Shown piece by piece: positions 16,784 through 24,252 of a stretch of 64,000 bases of DNA. The notes beneath the pieces are model-generated. The model did no database searches and had not been told where the DNA came from. It saw nothing but the letters and a program-made list of their open reading frames with translations. Position 1 is the stretch's first letter. Each line of letters opens with the position of its first letter. Source of the DNA: Flavobacterium sp. IB48 (GTDB lineage: Bacteria > Bacteroidota > Bacteroidia > Flavobacteriales > Flavobacteriaceae); NCBI RefSeq assembly GCF_016405855.1, contig NZ_JAEFCA010000010.1, positions 93,289-157,288 of the forward strand, read 5' to 3'. The translations under genes and the position numbers were made by a program.

Positions 16784-17317
16784 GTGCAAAAAGAAATTAT
16801 AGTCTTGCTTGGCGGACCTGGTACTGGAAAATCAACACTTATTAACGAATTGGTAGCTCGTGGCTTTTGCTGCTATCCTGAAATCTCTAGACAGGTTACC
16901 ATGAAAGCGCAAGAACAAGGCATTGAACAGTTGTTTCTAGAACAACCTCTTTTGTTTAGCGAAATGTTATTGGAAGGTCGTATTGAACAATATAAAAATG
17001 CTCTTGAAGAACCTGATAATGTAGTTTTTATTGATAGAGGAATTCCAGATGTTGTAGCTTATATGGATTATATTGGCGATGAATATCCGGAGCACTTTAC
17101 AAAAGCTTGCGAAGATTTCAAATATTCTAAAACCTTTATTTTACCGCCTTGGGAAGAGATTTACCAAAGTGATTCTGAACGTTATGAAAATTTTGATCAG
17201 GCAGTAAAAATTCAAGATCATCTTATTGAAACCTATAAAAAATACGGTTACGAACTGATTGAAGTTCCTAAAGATACGGTTGAAAACAGAATTCTTTATA
17301 TCTTAGACAAAATTTAG
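16784..17317 (+). CDS. AAA family ATPase (small P-loop kinase-like, AAA_28 type)
   Basis: A 177-residue protein with Walker A LLGGPGTGKST at the N-terminus and a DRGIPD block after VVFI (Walker B position), as in AAA_28/NadR-kinase-like proteins that phosphorylate small molecules or bind nucleotides. No DNA-binding domain is attached. The start is set at GTG 16784. An upstream TTG (16763) would add seven residues but overlaps the -7 promoter element. Substrate unknown. It is followed 66 bases later by recQ; a functional link is not evident. Confidence 0.8.
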   Translation: MQKEIIVLLGGPGTGKSTLINELVARGFCCYPEISRQVTMKAQEQGIEQLFLEQPLLFSEMLLEGRIEQYKNALEEPDNVVFIDRGIPDVVAYMDYIGDEYPEHFTKACEDFKYSKTFILPPWEEIYQSDSERYENFDQAVKIQDHLIETYKKYGYELIEVPKDTVENRILYILDKI

Positions 17318-17383
17318 CGGTATGGTTTAAAGTTGTAAAACTAGAAACTGTTTTTCTAAATTTTTAACTTTAAAACTAAAGCA

Positions 17384-19279
17384 ATGCTCGGAGCGCAGGA
17401 TATTCTTCTAAAATACTGGAAACACGACAGTTTTAGACCGTTGCAAAAAGAAATTATTGACTCTGTTCTTGAAGGACAGGATACTTTTGCCGTACTTCCT
17501 ACGGGCGGCGGAAAATCGATTTGTTTTCAGGTTCCCGCCATGATGCAGGAAGGAATCTGTCTTGTTATTTCTCCTTTAATTGCTTTAATGAAAGATCAGG
17601 TTGCTAATCTGCAAAAAAGAGACATTAAAGCAATTGCTCTTACAGGCGGAATTCATACCGAAGAATTGATCGATCTTCTAGACAATTGCCAATACGGAAA
17701 TTACAAATTCTTATATCTATCTCCAGAAAGATTACAATCGGACTGGATTTTGGAGCGTATTAAAAATTTACCCATAAATTTAATTGCTATTGACGAAGCG
17801 CACTGTGTTTCGCAATGGGGTCATGATTTTAGACCTGCTTATCTTAAAATTTCAGAACTTAAAAAACACTTTCCGAAAATTCCTTTTTTGGCTTTAACAG
17901 CAACGGCAACTCCGAGAGTTATTGAAGATATCAGAACACAATTAGAATTAAAAAATCCAAGACATTTTCAACAATCGTTTGAGCGAAAAAACATTGCTTA
18001 TATGGTTTTTGAAGTTGAAGATAAACTTTATAGAACTGAACAAATTCTTAAAAAAAATCCGCAGCCTTCTATTATATATGTACGAAATCGTAAAGCGTGT
18101 TTAAACATGTCTTCTCAATTGCAATCTTTAGGATTCACTTCGACTTATTATCACGGTGGTCTTTCGGCTAAAGAAAAAGACAAAAACATGCAATTATGGA
18201 TGTCACAACAAGCTCAGGTTATTGTGGCAACAAATGCTTTTGGAATGGGAATTGACAAAGACAATGTTAAAACTGTTATTCATACACAGCTTCCAGAAAA
18301 TATAGAAAATTATTATCAAGAGTCTGGCAGGGCTGGACGAAATGGCGAAAAAGCTTTTTCGGTCTTGCTTTACAATAATTCAGACATGATCCAGACCGAA
18401 CAGCAGTTTATAAATATTCTTCCTGATAAGAAGTTTTTAAAAACGATGTACATCAAACTCTGCAATTATTTTCAGATTGCATACGGAGAAGGTTTAGACG
18501 AAACTTTCTCGTTCAAATTGAATCATTTTTGCAATAAATACGAATTCCCTACTCTCAAAACATACAATGCTTTGCAGTTTTTGAGCCAGCAAGGAATTAT
18601 TACAATGTCTCAGGAATTTTCAGAAAAAATTAGCGTACAATTTTTGATTGAGTCTAAAGAAGTGATTCGATATATGAGCTTGAATCCGAATGATGAAGAA
18701 ATTATTTTGGCAATTTTAAGAACTTATCCAGGCATTTACGATGTAAAAGCTAATTTGAATTTAGGATTAATTGCAAAAAAATCAAATCGGTCTGAAGAAC
18801 AAATTATTGCGGTTTTAGAAAAACTGAAAGAAAAAGAAATTATAGAATACAAATCTAAAAACAACGACGCTACCATTTTATTTAATGAAGTCCGTGAAGA
18901 CGACCTTACTATAAATAGGGTTTCAAAGTATTTAGAAAAACAAAATGAAGTTAAAAAAGAACAGCTTTTGTCTGTTTTACATTATATAAAAGACAATAAA
19001 ACCTGCAAAAACAGATTGGTTTTAAACTATTTTGGAGAAGAAACCAGAGAAAATTGCGGCATTTGTTCGTACTGCATTACACTAAAAGGAAAAATTACCG
19101 AAGCCGATTCGATTGCAGATAGGATTTTATCTCTATTGAAAAACGCTTCGCTGACTTCGAGAGAAATTGAAAACCAGATAAAAATGAATAGCAAAGATAT
19201 TCTATCGGTTCTTCAGGAATTACTCGAAAATAATCATATCATTATACAAGCGAATAATAAATACACTTTAAAATCATAA
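17384..19279 (+). CDS. recQ: ATP-dependent DNA helicase RecQ
   Basis: A 631-residue 3'-5' superfamily 2 helicase for recombination and repair. Walker A LPTGGGKS (Lys44), DEAH box AIDEAHCVSQWGHDFRPAY, SAT-like motif LTATATP, and motif VI QESGRAGRNGE are present. The zinc-binding C-terminal region has CKNRLVLNYFGE...ENCGICSYC. After this comes a winged-helix-like tail (about 560-631) and no clear HRDC domain, so it is a shorter RecQ than the E. coli type. The stop overlaps the fmt start by one base, indicating translational coupling. Confidence 0.95.
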   Translation: MLGAQDILLKYWKHDSFRPLQKEIIDSVLEGQDTFAVLPTGGGKSICFQVPAMMQEGICLVISPLIALMKDQVANLQKRDIKAIALTGGIHTEELIDLLDNCQYGNYKFLYLSPERLQSDWILERIKNLPINLIAIDEAHCVSQWGHDFRPAYLKISELKKHFPKIPFLALTATATPRVIEDIRTQLELKNPRHFQQSFERKNIAYMVFEVEDKLYRTEQILKKNPQPSIIYVRNRKACLNMSSQLQSLGFTSTYYHGGLSAKEKDKNMQLWMSQQAQVIVATNAFGMGIDKDNVKTVIHTQLPENIENYYQESGRAGRNGEKAFSVLLYNNSDMIQTEQQFINILPDKKFLKTMYIKLCNYFQIAYGEGLDETFSFKLNHFCNKYEFPTLKTYNALQFLSQQGIITMSQEFSEKISVQFLIESKEVIRYMSLNPNDEEIILAILRTYPGIYDVKANLNLGLIAKKSNRSEEQIIAVLEKLKEKEIIEYKSKNNDATILFNEVREDDLTINRVSKYLEKQNEVKKEQLLSVLHYIKDNKTCKNRLVLNYFGEETRENCGICSYCITLKGKITEADSIADRILSLLKNASLTSREIENQIKMNSKDILSVLQELLENNHIIIQANNKYTLKS

Positions 19280-20226
19280 TGGAGAAATTGAGAATTATAT
19301 TTATGGGAACGCCAGAATTTGCTGTTGGCATTTTGGATACCATTATCAAAAATAACTACGAAGTCGTGGGCGTAATTACTGCTGCAGATAAACCAGCAGG
19401 TCGCGGACAAAAAATAAAATATTCTGCAGTAAAAGAATATGCGCTTGCAAACAATCTTACTTTATTACAGCCAACCAATTTAAAAGATGAAAGTTTCTTA
19501 GCAGAATTAAAAGCGTTAAATGCTAATTTACAAATCGTAGTTGCTTTTAGAATGCTACCAAAAGTGGTTTGGGAAATGCCAAGTTTAGGAACTTTTAATC
19601 TTCATGCTTCATTGCTTCCAAATTATCGTGGAGCCGCTCCAATTAACTGGGCAATTATTAATGGTGAAACTAAAACTGGAGTTACCACTTTTTTTATAGA
19701 TGATAAAATTGATACTGGTGCAATGATTTTAAATTCTGAAATCAATATTGAACCAGAAGAAACGGCAGGACAACTGCATGATCGTTTAATGGAATTAGGA
19801 AGCACAACTGTAATTGACACTTTAAAGGTTATTGAAAACGGAAATGTTACCACAACAATTCAAGAAGATAATGACGATATTAAAACGGCTTACAAACTAA
19901 ATAAAGAAAACTGCAAAATTGATTGGACCAAATCTGGGACAGAAATCAACAACTTAATTCGAGGTTTAAGTCCTTATCCCGCTTCTTGGTGCTTTTTGAA
20001 AGACCAAAATGAAGAATTAAACATCAAAATTTATGAAGCAAAACTAGTCTCAGAATCACACTCTTATGAGATTGGAAAGCTAATTAGTACTAAAAAAGAA
20101 ATCAAGATTGCAATAAAAGATGGCTTTATTCAGTTATTAAGTCTACAATTTCCAGGAAAAAAGAGAATGCTTGCTTCAGAATTATTAAATGGAGTGAGTT
20201 TTTCGGAGTCTGCAAAAGTGTATTAA
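19279..20226 (+). CDS. fmt: Methionyl-tRNA formyltransferase
   Basis: A 315-residue enzyme that formylates initiator Met-tRNA using 10-formyl-tetrahydrofolate. The N-terminal Rossmann-like domain (1-200) has MGTPEFAV, the catalytic block NLHASLLPNYRGAAPINWAI and the following GVTTFFIDDKIDTG. The C-terminal OB-like tRNA-binding domain (about 205-315) begins IDWTKSGTEINNLIRGLSPYPASWC. The length is normal. Its ATG shares a base with the recQ stop. The HU gene follows with its own promoter. Confidence 0.97.
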   Translation: MEKLRIIFMGTPEFAVGILDTIIKNNYEVVGVITAADKPAGRGQKIKYSAVKEYALANNLTLLQPTNLKDESFLAELKALNANLQIVVAFRMLPKVVWEMPSLGTFNLHASLLPNYRGAAPINWAIINGETKTGVTTFFIDDKIDTGAMILNSEINIEPEETAGQLHDRLMELGSTTVIDTLKVIENGNVTTTIQEDNDDIKTAYKLNKENCKIDWTKSGTEINNLIRGLSPYPASWCFLKDQNEELNIKIYEAKLVSESHSYEIGKLISTKKEIKIAIKDGFIQLLSLQFPGKKRMLASELLNGVSFSESAKVY

Positions 20227-20332
20227 GGTCAGTAAAACAGGGGTTTGCACCTACTTTTTATCGATAAACAACACTCTTTATGAACAAAAAAAGCAAGTTA
20301 TTAACAATTTTTGCTAAAAATAAAGAAAACAC

Positions 20333-20362
20333 TTGCACGCAACGGATTTCCTACTAAATTTG
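20333..20362 (+). promoter_or_regulatory. Promoter of the HU gene
   Basis: TTG (20333-20335), 19-nt spacer, TAAATTTG (20355-20362): full Bacteroidota consensus. The leader to the ATG at 20407 is about 38 bases. Confidence 0.8.
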
Positions 20363-20406
20363 TGTATTAACAATTTTTTTTAACCAACAATTAATAACTA
20401 ATTATT

Positions 20407-20679
20407 ATGAACAAATCAGAATTAATCGATGCTATCGCTGCTGATGCAGGAATTACAAAAGCTGCGGCGAAATTAGCTTTAGAGTCTTTTTTAGGTAATG
20501 TAGGAACTACTTTGAAAAAAGGTGGAAGAGTTTCATTAGTAGGTTTCGGATCATGGTCAGTATCTTCAAGAGCTGCTAGAGACGGTAGAAACCCTCAAAC
20601 AGGAAAAACTATCAAAATCGCAGCTAAAAACGTTGTAAAATTCAAAGCTGGAGCTGAATTAGAAGGTGCAGTGAACTAA
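20407..20679 (+). CDS. HU family DNA-binding protein
   Basis: A 90-residue nucleoid protein. It has the family layout: helical dimerisation part MNKSELIDAIAADAGITKAAAKLALESFL, then GRVSLVGFGSWSVSSRAARDGRNPQTGKTIKIAAKN with the Pro-containing beta arm (RNPQTGK) that inserts in the minor groove. It is transcribed from a strong consensus promoter and ended by a terminator at 20712. Codon use is more biased than that of the neighbours, as expected for an abundant protein. Confidence 0.97.
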   Translation: MNKSELIDAIAADAGITKAAAKLALESFLGNVGTTLKKGGRVSLVGFGSWSVSSRAARDGRNPQTGKTIKIAAKNVVKFKAGAELEGAVN

Positions 20680-20711
20680 GTAAGAAAGTTCTCTAAACTT
20701 ATAATATAATT

Positions 20712-20738
20712 AAAACCTTCCATATGGGAGGTTTTTTT
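20712..20738 (+). terminator. Terminator of the HU gene
   Basis: AAACCTTCC/GGGAGGTTT stem (one G-T pair) with loop ATAT, followed by seven T. A longer reading frame for the next gene would begin inside it (20724). Confidence 0.85.
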
Positions 20739-20807
20739 ATGCGGTTTAACGATTTTTTTTGTGATTTTAATTTTTTTATGATTAAATTTAATAAAAATTG
20801 TAACCGT

Positions 20808-21368
20808 ATGATTTCAGAAAAATTAAAAAAAGGACACCTGCTTATTGCCGAGCCTTCAATAATTGGAGATTTATCTTTTAACAGATCGGTAATTTTATTA
20901 GCAGACCATAACAAAGAAGGATCAATAGGTTTTATAATTAATAAGCCATTAAAATATACTATTAATGACTTAATCCCTGAGATTGATGCTAACTTTAAGA
21001 TATATAACGGAGGCCCTGTAGAACAAGACAACCTTTATTTTATCCATAATATTCCTGAGTTAATTCCAAACAGTGTGGAGATTTCAAATGGAATTTATTG
21101 GGGAGGCGATTTTGAGTCCACCAAAGACCTTATAAACAACGGATCTATTAGCAAAAATAATATTCGTTTTTTCTTAGGTTATACCGGTTGGGAAGAAAAT
21201 CAGCTTGAGAATGAGATGCAAGGAAACTCTTGGATTATTGCTGATAATAATTATAAAAATAAAATTATCGGAAAATCTACCACTCACTTTTGGAAAGAGC
21301 AGATTATTGAGCTAGGCGGTGATTATCTTATTTGGTCTAACGCACCAGAAAATCCATATCTGAATTAA
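20808..21368 (+). CDS. YqgE/AlgH family protein
   Basis: A 186-residue cytoplasmic protein of the YqgE/AlgH family (DUF179). Blocks seen: LKKGHLLIAEPSIIGDLSFNRSVILLADHN, GFIINKPL, YNGGPVEQDNLYFIH, RFFLGYTGWEENQLENEM. The start is taken at 20808 (MISEKLKKG); earlier in-frame ATGs at 20724, 20739 and 20778 lie in or just after the HU terminator and encode a Phe/Asn-rich stretch unlike the family. Function unknown, possibly regulatory. The stop overlaps the convergent aminotransferase gene by four bases. Confidence 0.93.
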   Translation: MISEKLKKGHLLIAEPSIIGDLSFNRSVILLADHNKEGSIGFIINKPLKYTINDLIPEIDANFKIYNGGPVEQDNLYFIHNIPELIPNSVEISNGIYWGGDFESTKDLINNGSISKNNIRFFLGYTGWEENQLENEMQGNSWIIADNNYKNKIIGKSTTHFWKEQIIELGGDYLIWSNAPENPYLN

Positions 21369-22201
21369 TTTTCTGCTATGGATTCATTTAGTTTCTGCAC
21401 TAATAAATGAGCCAGATTTGTTGTAAACTCTTTTTTTCGATATTTAGTTATCGGCTGTATTCCCATGATTACATTAGTCAGAAATAATTCGTCTGCTTTT
21501 TGAAGATCAAATGGCGAAATTATTTCTTCTAGCACTTCTATGCCTTCTATTTTTTTAGCAATCGCTAAAATTTGTTTACGCATAATTCCGTTTAAAGCTC
21601 CTTCTGAAACTGGAGGGGTAATAAGCTTTTTACCTGTTAGCATGAAAATATTTCCCTGAAGCGCCTCTACTACATTTTTACTGTCATTTAGCAAAATGCA
21701 ATTGGCAAGGTCATTTTCGTGCGCATAGATGCTTCCAGTAACATTAATCATTTTATTAGTCGTTTTAAGAGACGACAATAACTGTTTTGTCACATAGAAA
21801 TCCTTATACAAATCTACTTCGTATTCGTTTGAATTTATAATATAAGAAACACCCTCAATTGGAGTTGCATTGATTAAGAATGAGATATCATTAGTTTTCG
21901 GAAGATACAAACCACCATCATTTCTAAAAACTGTTATTCTTGCGCGAGCTGAAGATGCAATTCCTTGTTCTTTTACCAAGTTCAGAATTTGCTCTTCAAA
22001 ATATTCCATTGTAAAATCCATCGGAATCATCATTCTCACTACTCGCATAGAAGCCATTAGCCTAAAATAATGATCCTCAAGAAACAAGATTTTTCCATTG
22101 ATAATTTTTACTGTTTCAAAGATACCGTCTCCGTATAAAAAAGCGCGGTTTTGAGTTAATATTGTATCTTCTTGCGCTATGTTTCCGTTAAAATTAATCA
22201 T
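21365..22201 (-). CDS. Class IV aminotransferase / 4-amino-4-deoxychorismate lyase-like
   Basis: A 278-residue PLP enzyme of fold type IV. Seen: RAFLYGDGIFETVK at the N-terminus, the PLP-binding lysine in SSLKTTNKM (Lys146), VVEALQGNIFML (glutamate of the ring-nitrogen contact), and the phosphate loop ELFLTNVIMGIQPI. The same fold serves branched-chain aminotransferases, D-amino acid transaminases and PabC lyase. The short length and the LYGDGIFET start favour a PabC-like enzyme of folate synthesis, but substrate cannot be fixed. The 3' end overlaps yqgE by four bases. Confidence 0.88.
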   Translation of the reverse strand: MINFNGNIAQEDTILTQNRAFLYGDGIFETVKIINGKILFLEDHYFRLMASMRVVRMMIPMDFTMEYFEEQILNLVKEQGIASSARARITVFRNDGGLYLPKTNDISFLINATPIEGVSYIINSNEYEVDLYKDFYVTKQLLSSLKTTNKMINVTGSIYAHENDLANCILLNDSKNVVEALQGNIFMLTGKKLITPPVSEGALNGIMRKQILAIAKKIEGIEVLEEIISPFDLQKADELFLTNVIMGIQPITKYRKKEFTTNLAHLLVQKLNESIAEN

Positions 22202-22227
22202 AAAAAAACCCTGAATTTTGTTCAGGG
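22202..22227 (-). terminator. Terminator of the START-like gene
   Basis: CCCTGAA (22209-22215) pairs with TTCAGGG (22221-22227). On the minus strand the stem is followed by seven T (22208-22202), immediately before the aminotransferase start codon. Confidence 0.85.
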
Positions 22228-22255
22228 CAAATATAAGGTATAAAATAGACTTTTA

Positions 22256-22648
22256 CTAAACAGATCCTATAAGATGTTTTAGATCTGAGATTTGGTTCTC
22301 CCACAATTGTTTAGCCTCGCCTAATTCTTCTTTATCAGCAAAATCGACTACCATAAGCGATACATCTTTAGTCAACTCATCAACTAAAATATGAAGTTCA
22401 AAAAAGTACTCGGTATCTTTACTGCTATCATCAACCCATTTGAATTTTACTTTTTCTCCAGATTTTTTTGAAGCCAAACGTGCTTTTTCCTGCGAATCAT
22501 TCCAGATGAAAGTAAAAATTTCACCTCTTGAATTAACATTGTCAGCAAACCATTCTTGTAAACCTGACGGCGTTGATATATATTGATACAATAATTGTGG
22601 CGAAGAATTGATCGGAAACTCGATTTCGTAACGTATTTTTGAATCCAT
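22256..22648 (-). CDS. START-like domain protein
   Basis: A 130-residue cytoplasmic protein of the SRPBCC (Bet v1-like) fold: RYEIEFPINSSPQLLYQYISTPSGLQEWFADNV then strands with FTFIWNDSQEKARLASKKSGEKVKFKW and a long C-terminal helix. This is the short Bacteroidota START-like family. Members may bind a hydrophobic ligand; no function is established. It is monocistronic with its own terminator, just upstream (on this strand) of the class IV aminotransferase. Confidence 0.87.
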   Translation of the reverse strand: MDSKIRYEIEFPINSSPQLLYQYISTPSGLQEWFADNVNSRGEIFTFIWNDSQEKARLASKKSGEKVKFKWVDDSSKDTEYFFELHILVDELTKDVSLMVVDFADKEELGEAKQLWENQISDLKHLIGSV

Positions 22649-22735
22649 GTGCTACTTTTAATTTTTTCGAAATATAAGAATATATGTCCAAAAACAATGC
22701 ATTTTTAAAAATATTTTTTTTTCTTCAATTTATGC

Positions 22736-22765
22736 TTGCACGCTTTAATATTATTTCTATCTTTG
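22736..22765 (+). promoter_or_regulatory. Promoter of tRNA-Met
   Basis: TTG (22736-22738), 19-nt spacer, TATCTTTG (22758-22765). Full match to the Bacteroidota consensus, 33 bases before the tRNA 5' end. Confidence 0.8.
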
Positions 22766-22798
22766 CACCCGCAATCACGAATTCATGATAGCAGTCCA

Positions 22799-22872
22799 GG
22801 CGAGGTAGCTCAGTTGGTTAGAGCGCAGGATTCATAACCCTGAGGTCACGGGTTCAACTCCCGTCCTCGCTA
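22799..22872 (+). tRNA. tRNA-Met(CAT)
   Basis: A 74-nt cloverleaf: acceptor 22799-22805 with 22865-22871 (one G-T pair at the end), D arm GCTCAGTTGGTTAGAGC, anticodon loop TTCATAA giving anticodon CAT, T arm ACGGG-TTCAACT-CCCGT, discriminator A; CCA is not encoded. The first pair and the D arm fit an elongator tRNA rather than an initiator. An Ile2 (lysidine) tRNA is a less likely reading. Confidence 0.93.
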
Positions 22873-22881
22873 CTAGAAGGT

Positions 22882-22917
22882 AAAACCCTTAAGCAGAAAT
22901 GTTTAAGGGTTTTTTAT
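22882..22917 (+). terminator. Terminator after tRNA-Met
   Basis: AAAACCCTTAA (22882-22892) pairs with TTAAGGGTTTT (22902-22912), followed by more T. Confidence 0.88.
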
Positions 22918-22947
22918 TATTTTTAAATAAAAATCAACCCTATTTTT

Positions 22948-23358
22948 ATGGAAGGCGAAACAAATTTGAGCACTATTTTAGAGAATCTTAATCCTCTTCT
23001 TAATAACGGAAAGTATGTTTTCACCAAAGTAGATTCTTTAGATTTAATTCCTTTTTCTAAAATTTTATTTCTATTTAAAGAGCAAGAAGGAATTACAGTT
23101 GTACTAGAAAAATACTTTGCAGAAGAACTTAATCTTAACTTCTCTTATGTTGCTTCTTGGATTACTTTAGAAGTTCATTCTTCTTTGGCTGCAGTAGGTT
23201 TAACTGCTGCATTTTCTCAAGCTTTAGGAAAAGCCAATATAAGCTGCAATGTAGTTGCTGCCTATTTGCACGACCATATATTTGTTGATGAAAATGACGC
23301 GCAAAAAGCAATGGATGTATTGCTAAAATTAAAAGAGGAGAATAAAAAATATTTGTAA
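22948..23358 (+). CDS. ACT domain-containing protein
   Basis: A 136-residue cytoplasmic protein with two tandem small ACT-like units, of the ACT_7/DUF2241 kind: ITVVLEKYFAEELNLNFSYVASWITLEVHSSLAAVGLTAAFSQALGKANISCNVVAAYLHDHIFV. The latter segment is the most conserved part in the family. It probably binds an amino acid. No enzyme domain is attached. It follows tRNA-Met and its terminator, and precedes a small unknown gene. Confidence 0.87.
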   Translation: MEGETNLSTILENLNPLLNNGKYVFTKVDSLDLIPFSKILFLFKEQEGITVVLEKYFAEELNLNFSYVASWITLEVHSSLAAVGLTAAFSQALGKANISCNVVAAYLHDHIFVDENDAQKAMDVLLKLKEENKKYL

Positions 23359-23429
23359 TTAAAAAATCAAAAAATATCCGCAAAAACTGCCATTAAAATA
23401 GTTATTTTGCAAAGGTAATTTACAAACAT

Positions 23430-23687
23430 ATGGATATAGTTAAATTTAAGATCACATCAAAAACAATAAAAGTCGAAGTACGCAATTCGAATAATTATGT
23501 TTTTAACTTTAACACTGCTTTAGAAATTGATAAAGCAGATCGTGATGTTTTATTAAAACTATATAATGCCTTAGATCTTCTTTTTAAGAAAGAAGCAACG
23601 ATCGAAAATAAAAACTATATTTCGCCAAATCAAACGAATATATTAGATCAGATTTCTGCTGCCGATTTAGAAAAGGAAAATCAATAA
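23430..23687 (+). CDS. Small conserved-looking hypothetical protein
   Basis: An 85-residue cytoplasmic protein with N-terminal strands (VKFKITSKTIKVEVRNSNNYVFNFNTALEIDK) and a helical C-terminal half. I do not recognise the family. A clear hairpin terminator follows at 23714, and the leader upstream is short, which supports a real gene. It is expressed apart from the MocR group that follows. Function unknown. Confidence 0.65.
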   Translation: MDIVKFKITSKTIKVEVRNSNNYVFNFNTALEIDKADRDVLLKLYNALDLLFKKEATIENKNYISPNQTNILDQISAADLEKENQ

Positions 23688-23713
23688 CTAATTCCCTTTT
23701 CTTCTTTATAATT

Positions 23714-23750
23714 TAAAGTCCTTGAATTGCATTCAGGGACTTTCTTTTTA
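23714..23750 (+). terminator. Terminator after the small gene at 23430
   Basis: AAAGTCCTTGAAT pairs with ATTCAGGGACTTT (one mismatch), followed by a T-rich run to 23749. Confidence 0.75.
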
Positions 23751-23788
23751 CAATTATTTCTTCCTCTCAACAAAAAACAGTAATTTTA

Positions 23789-23852
23789 ATCTGTACCCGT
23801 AAAAAAAGTTTTTTCTGTATCTGTACCCATAAACCCGATAGCAATAATTTTG
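23789..23852 (+). promoter_or_regulatory. Direct-repeat operator and promoter of the MocR group
   Basis: ATCTGTACCCGTAAA (23789-23803) and ATCTGTACCCATAAA (23819-23833) are direct repeats exactly 30 bases apart, three helix turns. TAATTTTG at 23845-23852 is a perfect -7 element. No TTG lies 19 bases before it; the second repeat occupies the -33 position. Paired direct repeats are the usual operator form of MocR/GabR regulators, and such a regulator is encoded 400 bases downstream. Control by that regulator is inferred. Confidence 0.65.
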
Positions 23853-23864
23853 CTAAAAAAAGAT

Positions 23865-24233
23865 ATGGAATCTAAAGCAGCAACACAGAAAAAAACAACA
23901 TTTAGAGAAGTTTATGTATTTGATATGGAGATTTTGCAAAACATCTTCATTCAGAACATGCGTGAAAAAGCTGAAGATAAAATGCTTTTTGGAATGCCTT
24001 TTCTTCTCTGCGAAAAAGACAATGAAATAAATTCGTTTGCAAGTTTAGTATTGGATGAAAATAATGAAATCGGATTTAAAATTTATGATAACGGAAGTTT
24101 GACAAATGAAGATAAAGCAGCATTTAATGAATACATCAAAAAATTTCTAACGAAAAAAAGAAGTGCCAATTTCAATAATGCTGAACAACTAAAAAAAAGT
24201 ACCGAACATTTTATTCATTATCTCAACCTTTAA
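23865..24233 (+). CDS. Hypothetical protein leading the MocR operon
   Basis: A 122-residue cytoplasmic protein of no family I know. The start is ATG 23865; an upstream TTG (23850) falls inside the -7 element. The sequence has a helix (VFDMEILQNIFIQNMREKAEDKM), a strand pair (EINSFASLVLDENNEIGFKIYDNG) and a C-terminal helix. It is first behind the direct-repeat operator and 19 bases before the MocR gene, so it is likely to be controlled with it. It could be the regulated partner of the regulator; role unknown. Confidence 0.65.
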   Translation: MESKAATQKKTTFREVYVFDMEILQNIFIQNMREKAEDKMLFGMPFLLCEKDNEINSFASLVLDENNEIGFKIYDNGSLTNEDKAAFNEYIKKFLTKKRSANFNNAEQLKKSTEHFIHYLNL

Positions 24234-24252
24234 ACGCTTAAGAAAAAGCACA

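Noticed and set aside
20724..20807. N-terminal extension of the YqgE protein
   Set aside because: The first codons lie in the HU terminator; the family sequence begins at MISEKLKKG.
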